Assembly: GCA_017577715.1 (NCBI GenBank)
Contig: PKRC01000012.1
Span: 1 to 56,701, forward strand
Source: Clostridia bacterium
Lineage (GTDB): Bacteria > Bacillota > Clostridia > Caldicoprobacterales > Caldicoprobacteraceae
Reading direction: 5' to 3'
DNA: 56,701 nt
Position 1 is the first letter of the stretch. The number at the start of each line of letters is the position of its first letter. Of this stretch, positions 43,484 through 52,115 are shown in pieces. The notes beneath the pieces were generated by a model, which saw only the letters and a program-made list of their open reading frames with translations, was not told the DNA's origin and did not search any database. A program made the translations under genes and the position numbers.

Positions 43484-44311
43484 TCAGGTGGCGCCGTGGA
43501 TCTTTTTGAATTCTACCGGCGTGACCCCCTCGTATTTTTTAAATACGGCACAGAAATAGCTAACATCGCTATATCCCACTTTTTGTGAAGCTTCTTTCAC
43601 GGTGGCGCCAGGAACTTGTATCAAGTATTCCTTGGCTTTTTGTATTCTAAGCCTGGTCAGATATTGGAAGGGTGTCATGTGAAAGGCGCGCCTAAAGAGG
43701 CGGCATAGGTGATATGGGGTGACCTTTATTATGGCAGCCATATCGTTTAAGGATAAGCTCAAAAAGTAGTTTTGTTCCATATAGTTGATGACGGGTTGGA
43801 GCTGTTTGTATGGCGATAGAGCGTTTGATAACAGATCGGGCTGGACACATGCCCTGAGCTTTATGAGGAACTGGTAAAGCAGCGAAGAACATTCCACCAA
43901 TTTAAGTGGGCTTTCAGAGCATATCGAGAGATATATCTCATTCAGCAGTCCTTCGAGGGTTTGTAGGGACGATATGTGAAAGATGTTCCATTTGCCTATG
44001 TTTAACAGGTCAAACAAGGGATCAAGGGCCGGGCCATCGAATGTAAGCCAGTAGGTGGTCCAGGGCTGGGTGACAGCGAAGTACTCATGGGGTACATTGG
44101 GACAAAGGAAAAAACCCATTTCTTCGGAGATTCTGTATACATTACCTTCGATGATCAATTGGCCATTCCCTTTTACGCAGTGAAGCCATTGATAGAATGG
44201 TAGGCCCGATGGCCTTATGATGTGTTCTTGGTTTTGCTGTATTCCTATGCCTTTGACATAAAAGGGAAGCTTGTCTTCTTCTCCTGTAACCATTGGAAAA
44301 ACGGTCTTCAT
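43484..44311 (-). CDS. AraC family transcriptional regulator
   Basis: 275 residues. N-terminal cupin-like sensor (about 15-95; HEYFAVTQPWTTYWLTFDGP) and C-terminal double HTH (about 175-270; LNDMAAIIKVTPYHLCRLFR and VKEASQKVGYSDVSYFCAVF). Typical sugar-responsive activator of glycosidase genes. It is divergent from the GH42 gene, and the shared region contains direct repeats placed for activation (44334-44406). Confidence 0.9.
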   Translation of the reverse strand: MKTVFPMVTGEEDKLPFYVKGIGIQQNQEHIIRPSGLPFYQWLHCVKGNGQLIIEGNVYRISEEMGFFLCPNVPHEYFAVTQPWTTYWLTFDGPALDPLFDLLNIGKWNIFHISSLQTLEGLLNEIYLSICSESPLKLVECSSLLYQFLIKLRACVQPDLLSNALSPYKQLQPVINYMEQNYFLSLSLNDMAAIIKVTPYHLCRLFRRAFHMTPFQYLTRLRIQKAKEYLIQVPGATVKEASQKVGYSDVSYFCAVFKKYEGVTPVEFKKIHGAT

Positions 44312-44333
44312 AGAACGTTATCCCCCTTTTGAA

Positions 44334-44406
44334 GTCAATATAGCCATATATATGTCAATATATTTGGATTGAAATGAGTATTTTATCATTATACAATATC
44401 AATATA
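44334..44406 (+). promoter_or_regulatory. GH42 promoter with AraC-type direct repeats
   Basis: GTCAATATA occurs at 44334-44342 and 44354-44362, exactly 20 bp apart, and TCAATATA again at 44399-44406. A promoter TTGAAA (44369-44374), 17 bp, TACAAT (44392-44397) begins 7 bp after the second copy. Two same-orientation sites two helical turns apart abutting the -35 is the classic arrangement for AraC-family activation. Sites are seen; binding is inferred. Confidence 0.65.
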
Positions 44407-44570
44407 GCTACATTACATTATATTATTACAGTGATTTGGCTGCAATTCGCAAGAGCGGTTGGAGCTTACCTAATGGATATTTTAACGTTGAAGATATTGG
44501 ACATCATTTTTGAGCAATTCTGATGGTAAAACAAAGTGCGGTAAAAGAAAATTTCTGGAGGTGCATAGGT

Positions 44571-46640
44571 ATGAAACCCATGAAGTATCCCCCTATAAAC
44601 CCGAAGTTTCCGCACTTTTTACATGGTGGCGATTACAACCCCGATCAATGGAAACATATGCCCGAAATATGGGATGAAGACATGCGCCTGATGAAGCTGG
44701 CCCACTGTAATGTCATGTCGGTGGGCATATTCTCATGGGCCAGCCTAGAGCCTGAAGAAGGCAAGTTCGAGTTTGGATGGTTGGATACCATTATGGACAA
44801 GCTGGCTGAAAATGGAATCTATGCTATTTTAGCTACCCCAAGCGGGGCAAGGCCGGCATGGCTGGCTCAAAAATATCCTGAGGTGCTCCGCGTTTTGCCA
44901 AATCGCCAGAGGATCCTGTTTGGTGGGCGGCATAACCACTGCTATACCTCCCCTGTGTATCGTGAAAAGACGCGCCTCATAAATCAAAAGCTAGCAGAGC
45001 GCTATAAGGATCACCCTGCCCTTCTAGCATGGCATGTATCCAATGAGTATGGCGGAGAATGTCACTGTGAGCTATGCCAACAAGCTTTCAGGGAGTGGTT
45101 GAAGAAGAAGTATGACAACGATTTGGATAAGCTCAACCGTGCATGGTGGACGAGTTTCTGGAGCCATACATACACTGATTGGGATCAAATACAGTCTCCT
45201 GCGCCTCATGGAGAAGGGTCTATCCATGGGCTCAATTTGGATTGGAAGAGGTTTGTGACGCACCAGACTGTAGAATTTATGAAAAACGAGATTGCCCCGC
45301 TGCGCGAAATTACGCCGGATGTTCCCGTTACCACTAATTTTATGGGGACGTACCCTGGTCTAAATTACTGGAAGTTTGCTCCTGAGCTGGATGTGATTTC
45401 GTGGGATAACTACCCGAGATGGCACGGTGAGGAGCCAGATTGGGAACTGGCGTATAAAGTGGCTTTTGTACACGATATAAACCGCTCTCTAAAGGGTGGA
45501 AAGCCCTTTATGCTCATGGAAAGCACGCCCAGCATGACCAATTGGATGAAAGTGGCCAAGCTAAAGCGGCCGGGCATGCATCTCTTATCCTCCATCCAGG
45601 CGGTAGCCCATGGTTCGGATACGGTGCAATACTTCCAGTGGCGTAAGAGCAGGGGATGTGTGGAAAAATTCCACGGTGCTGTTGTTGATCACTGCGGCCA
45701 TGAGAATACTCGAGTATTTAGAGATGTGGCGGAAGTTGGCAAGGTATTGGAGAAGTTAGATCCTATTATAGGTACGACGGTGAGGCCCGAGGTTGCTATA
45801 ATCTATGACTGGGAAAACCGCTGGGCAATAGATGATATGAAGGGCCTCATACAGGATAAGAAGGACTATTTGCTAACCTGTCAGTCCCATTACAGGCCGT
45901 TCTGGGAAAACGGCGTTCCCGTGGACGTTATAGATATGGACTGTGATTTTTCGGGTTATAAGCTGCTCATCGCTCCCATGCTGTATATGGTGCGTCCGGG
46001 AGTAGCCGAGAGGATAGAGAAGTTTGTGGAAGAAGGAGGTACATTTGTCACCACATACTGGAGCGGCATTGTGGATGAGAATGACCTTTGCTTCCTTGGA
46101 GGGTTCCCCGGGCCGTTGAGAAAGGTGACTGGTATATGGTCTGAGGAGATAGATTCGCTGTATGACGACGATGTAAATCATGTGGTTATGAAAGATGGAA
46201 ATCCGCTGGGGCTCAAAGGCGAATATGAGGCTAGGGAACTGTGCGACTTGATACATGCCGAGACTGCTGAGGTGCTGGCTACTTACAGGGATGATTTCTA
46301 TGCCGGCAGGCCTGCCCTGACGGTGAATTCCTTTGGCAAGGGGAAAGCCTACTATATTGCATTTAGAAATAACGGGGATTTCCTTACGGATTTTTATCGA
46401 GCTCTTGTTGCTGAGCTCAAGTTGAAGAAGGCGGTGGATACCGAACTGCCACAGGGCGTAACGGCACAGATGCGTACTGACGGAGAAAGGGTTTTTGTCT
46501 TCATACTTAACTTTGTGCCCGAGGAGAGACAAGTGGATCTCAGGGAGATGCGGTTCAAGGATATGATAACGGGGGAAGATGTAACGGGCTGTATTGTGCT
46601 TCCGCCGTATGGGGTAAAGATTTTGGAGAGGTTAAAATAG
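44571..46640 (+). CDS. GH42 beta-galactosidase
   Basis: 689 residues from ATG 44571, set by TGGAGGTGCATAGGT; ATG 44523 has no ribosome site. GH42 opening HGGDYNPDQW, acid/base Glu159 in HVSNEYGGECHC and nucleophile Glu317 in FMLMESTPSMTNW, a trimerisation domain with KLLIAPMLYMVRPG and a small C-terminal beta domain. Cytosolic (no signal peptide); hydrolyses terminal beta-galactosides or alpha-arabinopyranosides from oligosaccharides. Cys residues in CHCELCQQAF fit the family's zinc cluster. Confidence 0.95.
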   Translation: MKPMKYPPINPKFPHFLHGGDYNPDQWKHMPEIWDEDMRLMKLAHCNVMSVGIFSWASLEPEEGKFEFGWLDTIMDKLAENGIYAILATPSGARPAWLAQKYPEVLRVLPNRQRILFGGRHNHCYTSPVYREKTRLINQKLAERYKDHPALLAWHVSNEYGGECHCELCQQAFREWLKKKYDNDLDKLNRAWWTSFWSHTYTDWDQIQSPAPHGEGSIHGLNLDWKRFVTHQTVEFMKNEIAPLREITPDVPVTTNFMGTYPGLNYWKFAPELDVISWDNYPRWHGEEPDWELAYKVAFVHDINRSLKGGKPFMLMESTPSMTNWMKVAKLKRPGMHLLSSIQAVAHGSDTVQYFQWRKSRGCVEKFHGAVVDHCGHENTRVFRDVAEVGKVLEKLDPIIGTTVRPEVAIIYDWENRWAIDDMKGLIQDKKDYLLTCQSHYRPFWENGVPVDVIDMDCDFSGYKLLIAPMLYMVRPGVAERIEKFVEEGGTFVTTYWSGIVDENDLCFLGGFPGPLRKVTGIWSEEIDSLYDDDVNHVVMKDGNPLGLKGEYEARELCDLIHAETAEVLATYRDDFYAGRPALTVNSFGKGKAYYIAFRNNGDFLTDFYRALVAELKLKKAVDTELPQGVTAQMRTDGERVFVFILNFVPEERQVDLREMRFKDMITGEDVTGCIVLPPYGVKILERLK

Positions 46641-46686
46641 GGATGGTTTGAAAAAGGGACGGCGCTATCAGACCATCCCTTTTTTA
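46639..46686 (+). terminator. Terminator after GH42 gene
   Basis: AGGGATGGT / ACCATCCCT (46639-46647, 46672-46680), then TTTTTT. Confidence 0.8.
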
Positions 46687-47169
46687 TATTGCCCCATATT
46701 GTTTTTTGATGATATCGTTATCGAGGGGTATAACCCAAAGCCGTATCCACAGATACTGGAAGGACGATTAGCTGACGCTATTAATTTGTATTTGTATAAG
46801 AAAAATACATTTTAGATAAGAAATGGGATTACATAGAATAATCATTTTTTGGCCAGATTCAAGAAAATGATTGTTGTATGTTATGTAGGTTTGGAAAAGC
46901 CAATGTGTAGGCTTTCATTATTTGAACATAAGGGGAAAAAAGATATACTTTTTAACTGATCATCTGCGGTATAATGCAGTTGTGGAATAGCAAAAATATG
47001 GAAGGGCTCAATATTATATCGGTGCTGGCACATCTGTTGTCACAAAAACTAATATGGAGGAATGTCACGTTACGATAAAAAGATGAGGAAGAGTTTGCCC
47101 TATATAGAGGGGGCCAAGGTAGTTATATTTTAATGGCGTTATGGGTTGGTGTTTGGAAGGGGGAGTCGT
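46687..47169 (+). promoter_or_regulatory. Control region of the GH106-like gene
   Basis: No gene. It contains a perfect 9-bp inverted repeat AATCATTTT / AAAATGATT (46840-46848, 46864-46872) with 15 nt between, and a -10-like TATAAT (46970-46975) without a clear -35. The transcript leader would be near 190 nt. No AraC-type GTCAATATA repeat or cre site was found here. Confidence 0.4.
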
Positions 47170-50100
47170 ATGTCTCTAAAATTCGGTATACAGCCTTTTT
47201 GGTTTTGGAACGGCGATATGAAGGACGACGAGATAAAGAGGCAGATAAAGGAGATGGCCAATAAGGGAATAAGAGGCTTTTTTATTCACCCCCGGCAGGG
47301 GCTTTCGATTCCTTATTTATCCGAAAAGTGGTTTGATAAAGTGAGCGTCGCAATTGATGAAGCAAAAAAGAGGGGCTTAGAGGTGTGGCTCTATGACGAG
47401 TACCCCTATCCCAGCGGGGTAAGCGGCGGTCTGGTTGTGCTGGACCACCCTGAGTTTGAAGCCAAAGCCCTCAAAGCCCAGATATTCGACGTAGAAGGGC
47501 CTAAGGCCGTTGATATGGAACTGCCATGGGGCCAAGTATTGTTGGCAAGAGCATATCCAAAAGAAAATGGTTCTATCGCCTGGGATGATCCGGTGGAGCT
47601 GTCATACCACATTGGTACAGGCTATAAGGAGAACATCTTTCAAATGAGCGGCCTTACCCAATATAACAGGAAGAGGTTTTTCACCGGAAAACCCATAAAG
47701 AAGCTTCACTGGGACGTACCTGAAGGTACATGGCATGTTTATATCATATCTCAGGTAGCGGTGGACAACTTCAAATACTTTGGCAAGTATGTGGATCCGC
47801 TAAATCCAGAGGCGATGCGGTATTATATCAATACCACCCATGAGCAGTATAAGAAACATTTCGGGCATGAATTCGGCAAAACCATAAAAGGGATTTTCAC
47901 GGATGAGATAACGGCTTTTCCGCCAGGAATGCCATGGTCACCCCTTTTGCCCCAGATGTTTGAGAAGAAGAACGGCTATTCATTACTGGACAAGTTGCCT
48001 GCACTGTTTGAACGCATGGGTCCTGACACCGATAAGGTGAGGTACGATTACTGGAATACCGTTACAGAGGCTTTTATTGAGAGCTATGAGGTTCAGGTTC
48101 GAGATTGGTGTGAGGCCAATAATCTATTGTATGTGGGGGAAAAGCCCATACTGAGAAGTAAGCAGCTGAAATATTTCCATATACCGGGTATAGACGCAGG
48201 GCATCAAAAGGTGGGTACAAGGCCCGATGTCGCTAGCTCTAAATACAGGGCAAATGCCAAGCTGGCCAGCTCGGCGACCCATTTTTACGGGAAGCCCGGC
48301 ACACTGTGCGAATGTTTCCATAGCATAGGATGGGGTATGACTCTTCAGGATATGAAATGGACCTTCGATTGGCTGGCGGTTCAGGGAATCAACTTTTTCG
48401 TACCCCATGCCTTCTTTTATACCACCGATGGACTGACAAAGCACGATGCTCCTCCCTCCAGCTTTTATCAGATGCCTTACTGGTCCCATATGGGTTTGTT
48501 ATCCGATTATGCGGCCAAAATAACTGATCTTGAGACCAAGGGCAAGCGGAGGGTGGATATCATCATATTGGATCCAGTTTCTAGCCAGTGGACTGCAATG
48601 GGGGAAAAGAGGCATTTGAGAGAGAAGCTTGAAAAGGGATTTTCCAGCCTCCAAAGAGTACTTCTGGAAAATCACTTTGATTACTACATAATGGATCCCG
48701 AGCTGTTTAGCCAGTGCGATGTAAGGCAAGGGTGTATCAGGTTCAATGATGAGGAATACAAGGTGCTCATTTTGCCACCCATGCTCAATATGGAAGACTG
48801 CGCATTGAAAAAGCTTGAGGAGTACATCGAAAATGGTGGCACCGTCATAGGGGTAGAGTGCTTACCTTTTGAGAGGATTGGCAATTTGGATGCGGGGTTA
48901 ATGTTTAGCCAATGGTTTGGCGTGGATACACGCTACATTTATGAACACTATGTTGGCGATGAAGGCAGGATGGCTAATGGAAGGATTTGCTCTGATAGTA
49001 TTGAAGGAGGAGTTTGCAGGCAAGAGGAAAGCCATGATCCGTCCATCGCCGATGAAAAAAACAAGCGGCTATTCTTCGCAAAAAGTGTAGAAGAGGTTAT
49101 CGATATAATGGAAAAGGTGGTGGAACGCCCTGTTTCCATTGTAAATGATGTGGGAGAAGCCCCTCAGGGATATGACTGCGTGAATGCCACTCAACAAAGG
49201 GATATATTGGCAGCGTGTTATCATACCGAGAACAGGCTGAGCTGTTTTTTGGTCAATACGTCGGGAATGCGGCATAGGGTGAGAATTCATCTTAACTGCA
49301 ATGGGTTTTTACATCATTGGATTTATTGCAGCGATCCCGGTTTGGAGAATAGCAAAAGTATCCTTCAGTTTGATGAAGATGTCAAGCTAAAGGGTTTTTC
49401 CCTTGAGTTTGCACCCTATCAGGCCTATATTTTGACTTTGAAAGATAGATGCGATGAAGCTATGGATAAGCAGTTCGGGGTTGTAAGACATACCAAGAAG
49501 CAAAAGATAGATCTGGATGATGAATGGGAAGTTCAATTAAAGGGGATGAATGCCCTGAGGATAGGCCGCTGGCGGCTTCAGGTGGAGGGTGGCCATGGGG
49601 AAAAGGTGGTGGAATGTAAACCCATAATAGACCAAATTCACGATGCGGGAATTGCGATCCCAATAAAGCTGAAGGATTATTTTGGCTGTCCAAAGCAGTT
49701 GGAATTGCCCCTGCTTAACTGCACGTATACAGCAGAATTTTATGTAGAGGATAACGTTAAGCCCCCTATATTGCTTGTTATGGAGCCTGGCAGCTTACAG
49801 GGCGAAGGGTATATGATAATTAATGGCAATAGAATAGAGTTGGGTCAATTTGTGCAGCAGGAGATATATCTACCCACCAATCTGGCTGTGGATATATCGC
49901 AGTATATAAAGCAGGGGGTAAATGAGATACAGGTGAAGGTAGCTGTTCAAGCCACCCATGATGGGCTTGTGAACCCGCTATACCTCTTCGGATGCTTTGG
50001 AGTGAAAAAAGAGGATGGCATGTGGAAACTGTGTTCAATTGGTAGCGCCGGCAAGCCGGGAGATTTAATGGCACTGGGCTTGCCCTTTTATGCCGGCACG

Positions 50101-50379
50101 TTGGTATACAGGAAAAAGCTTTTGATTGATGGGGCGGCCGATAGGATCGAGATGTTTATAGATGATGCTGCTATGGAAGACGTGGTGAGTCTTTATGTTA
50201 ATGGCCATAATGCGGGGACCAGGGCATGGAGCCCGTACCGATGGGTGGTAGATAAAAGCTGGATAAAACCAGGGGAAAACGAAGTCGAGCTTCATGTGAC
50301 CAACACTCTCATACGGCTTTTTGAAGGGCAGTATTTTGATGCATACAGACATGCTTACGTTGATGTATGTAGCCCTTGA
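47170..50379 (+). CDS. GH106-like glycoside hydrolase
   Basis: 1069 residues from ATG 47170 after GGAAGGGGGA. The N-terminal barrel has features of the Glyco_hydro_106 (alpha-L-rhamnosidase-like) group: FGIQPFWFWNGDMKDDEIKR, RGFFIHPRQGL, EVWLYDEYPYPSGVSGG and IKGIFTDEITAFPPG; acidic residues in the last two are candidate catalytic ones. Middle part (about 480-610) is a Rossmann-like beta-alpha domain, and the C-terminus (about 930-1065) resembles the galactose-binding-like GH2 N-domain (DDAAMEDVVSLYVNGHNAGT). No signal peptide, so a cytosolic enzyme acting on imported oligosaccharide. Activity is not settled for most relatives. Confidence 0.65.
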   Translation: MSLKFGIQPFWFWNGDMKDDEIKRQIKEMANKGIRGFFIHPRQGLSIPYLSEKWFDKVSVAIDEAKKRGLEVWLYDEYPYPSGVSGGLVVLDHPEFEAKALKAQIFDVEGPKAVDMELPWGQVLLARAYPKENGSIAWDDPVELSYHIGTGYKENIFQMSGLTQYNRKRFFTGKPIKKLHWDVPEGTWHVYIISQVAVDNFKYFGKYVDPLNPEAMRYYINTTHEQYKKHFGHEFGKTIKGIFTDEITAFPPGMPWSPLLPQMFEKKNGYSLLDKLPALFERMGPDTDKVRYDYWNTVTEAFIESYEVQVRDWCEANNLLYVGEKPILRSKQLKYFHIPGIDAGHQKVGTRPDVASSKYRANAKLASSATHFYGKPGTLCECFHSIGWGMTLQDMKWTFDWLAVQGINFFVPHAFFYTTDGLTKHDAPPSSFYQMPYWSHMGLLSDYAAKITDLETKGKRRVDIIILDPVSSQWTAMGEKRHLREKLEKGFSSLQRVLLENHFDYYIMDPELFSQCDVRQGCIRFNDEEYKVLILPPMLNMEDCALKKLEEYIENGGTVIGVECLPFERIGNLDAGLMFSQWFGVDTRYIYEHYVGDEGRMANGRICSDSIEGGVCRQEESHDPSIADEKNKRLFFAKSVEEVIDIMEKVVERPVSIVNDVGEAPQGYDCVNATQQRDILAACYHTENRLSCFLVNTSGMRHRVRIHLNCNGFLHHWIYCSDPGLENSKSILQFDEDVKLKGFSLEFAPYQAYILTLKDRCDEAMDKQFGVVRHTKKQKIDLDDEWEVQLKGMNALRIGRWRLQVEGGHGEKVVECKPIIDQIHDAGIAIPIKLKDYFGCPKQLELPLLNCTYTAEFYVEDNVKPPILLVMEPGSLQGEGYMIINGNRIELGQFVQQEIYLPTNLAVDISQYIKQGVNEIQVKVAVQATHDGLVNPLYLFGCFGVKKEDGMWKLCSIGSAGKPGDLMALGLPFYAGTLVYRKKLLIDGAADRIEMFIDDAAMEDVVSLYVNGHNAGTRAWSPYRWVVDKSWIKPGENEVELHVTNTLIRLFEGQYFDAYRHAYVDVCSP

Positions 50380-50484
50380 TGCTGTGGTTATTCACTGATA
50401 ATATCCTGCCAACTCCGTTGGTATAAGCTAAATTATCGGGCTCGAAAGTTGTTTAAGCCGGAAAGGTTGGTAATTTTATTTTAT

Positions 50485-50524
50485 AATGGCGGGGCGGCAC
50501 CAAAGCTTCCCCGCCATTTTTATT
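50485..50524 (+). terminator. Terminator after the GH106-like gene
   Basis: AATGGCGGGG / CCCCGCCATT (50485-50494, 50509-50518) followed by TTTATT. Confidence 0.8.
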
Positions 50525-50557
50525 GCCGGTGAACGTGTTTTAATATCCTATGAAAAG

Positions 50558-50566
50558 TGTTATAAT
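50558..50566 (+). promoter_or_regulatory. Extended -10 promoter of the GH3 gene
   Basis: TGTTATAAT (TATAAT 50561-50566), 43 bp before the ATG. Confidence 0.5.
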
Positions 50567-50608
50567 TTTTATATCGATGGTTTTGGGATAAGATGATAAG
50601 GGGAAAAG

Positions 50609-52015
50609 ATGAGGTACATTTACAGGGTATTTGCTATTTTGTTGTCCTTGTTTTTAGGAATATCTATTTTGTCAGGCTGTTCTTATGGAAGGATGGATAC
50701 GCCCGACGGTTTAAAAGATGGCCAAGGTGTTGACCAAGATGGAAAAACGTTTGGTAGTGATAGCGATAAATCGGAAGGGCAGCAAGAGCAGGGATTGGAA
50801 GATGCAAAACAGGATGATCTAGGTCCAGGACAAGGGGACCATCAGTCTCAAAACGATAATGCTCAAGATCAAGGGGATTCTCCGGCTCTGTTTTCTTTGG
50901 AGGATAAAATCGAGGAGTATCTGAGCAGGATGACACTGGAAGAAAAGGTAGGCCAGATGCTTATTATAGGCTTTGATGGGTTTGAAGCACCTGCTGCCGT
51001 CAAGGAGATGATACAGAACTACCATGTGGGAAGCGTCATACTGTTTTCCAGAAATGTAAAGGACAGCATGCAGCTGGTCAACCTCATAAACCAGTTAAAG
51101 GCTTTTAATGAGGGCAATCCCCTTCCCCTTATAATCTCGGCCGATCAGGAAGGTGGGAAGGTCAGCCGCCTTCCTAAAGATGCTACCCATTTCCCGCCCA
51201 ATTTGGTATGGGGGAAAAATAACTCAACGCAGCTGGCCTATGATATAGGGAAAGTCACGGCTGTTGAGATGCGCGCTTACGGATTCAACCTGAACTTTGC
51301 GCCGGTACTTGACATATGGAGCAACCCCCAAAATACAGTTATCGGCGACAGGGCCTTGGGTACCAATCCTGATGCTGTGGCCCAACTGGGGGTAGCCTTG
51401 ATGAAGGGGTTGCGAGATGGAGGAATTATACCGGTAATTAAACACTTCCCTGGGCATGGCGATACCGTTGTGGATTCCCATGTGGACCTGCCTACCCTGA
51501 GCCATGATATGCAGCGCTTGAGGAGCTTTGAGCTTATTCCTTTTAAACGCGCTATTGAAGAAGGGGCAGATATGGTCATGGTAGCTCACATACTCTTTCC
51601 CAATATAACTCAAGAGAAGGTACCTGCTAGCTTATCGCCGGAAATAATTACGGGGGTGCTGCGCCAGGAGCTGGGCTTTGATGGGGTGGTCATATCGGAC
51701 GATATGGAAATGGGAGCCATACAAAAATACTACGGCATAGAGGAGGCGGCCGTACGAGCAGTGCTGGCCGGGACCGATATAGTGTCCATATGCCACACAT
51801 ATGAAAAGCAGAAGCAGGCTTTTGAGGCCATTATCCAAGCCGTGCATAGCGGCAGAATACCAATGGAACGCATAGATGAGTCAGTGAGGAGGATTATCGC
51901 CTTAAAGCTGAAGTACGGCTTAAGTGATCAACCTGCAGACGCCAGCAGCATTTTCATGGTAGTAGGGACAGAGGAGCATAGGACTGTGGCTAACGAGGCA
52001 TGGGGGAGGGAATAA
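50609..52015 (+). CDS. nagZ: GH3 beta-N-acetylhexosaminidase lipoprotein (NagZ-like)
   Basis: 468 residues, ATG 50609 (AAGGGGAAAAG upstream). Lipoprotein signal with lipobox ILSGC (Cys about 25), a polar Asp/Gln/Gly-rich linker (about 30-95), then a GH3 barrel with ISADQEGGKVSRL, KHFPGHGDTVVDSH (about 278-291; the Asp-His dyad loop unique to NagZ-type GH3) and nucleophile Asp364 in VISDDMEMGA. Releases GlcNAc from muropeptides at the cell surface, as B. subtilis NagZ does. Only the single GH3 domain is present. The product could feed nagA at 16.5 kb. Confidence 0.9.
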   Translation: MRYIYRVFAILLSLFLGISILSGCSYGRMDTPDGLKDGQGVDQDGKTFGSDSDKSEGQQEQGLEDAKQDDLGPGQGDHQSQNDNAQDQGDSPALFSLEDKIEEYLSRMTLEEKVGQMLIIGFDGFEAPAAVKEMIQNYHVGSVILFSRNVKDSMQLVNLINQLKAFNEGNPLPLIISADQEGGKVSRLPKDATHFPPNLVWGKNNSTQLAYDIGKVTAVEMRAYGFNLNFAPVLDIWSNPQNTVIGDRALGTNPDAVAQLGVALMKGLRDGGIIPVIKHFPGHGDTVVDSHVDLPTLSHDMQRLRSFELIPFKRAIEEGADMVMVAHILFPNITQEKVPASLSPEIITGVLRQELGFDGVVISDDMEMGAIQKYYGIEEAAVRAVLAGTDIVSICHTYEKQKQAFEAIIQAVHSGRIPMERIDESVRRIIALKLKYGLSDQPADASSIFMVVGTEEHRTVANEAWGRE

Positions 52016-52115
52016 GCAATCCTTCCTTTTATTTTGCATAGATTTTTGCTATACTGTATTCTGAATTGCTGGACATAGAATATCTACATTATACGAAAGA
52101 GGGTTTGGCTCATAT

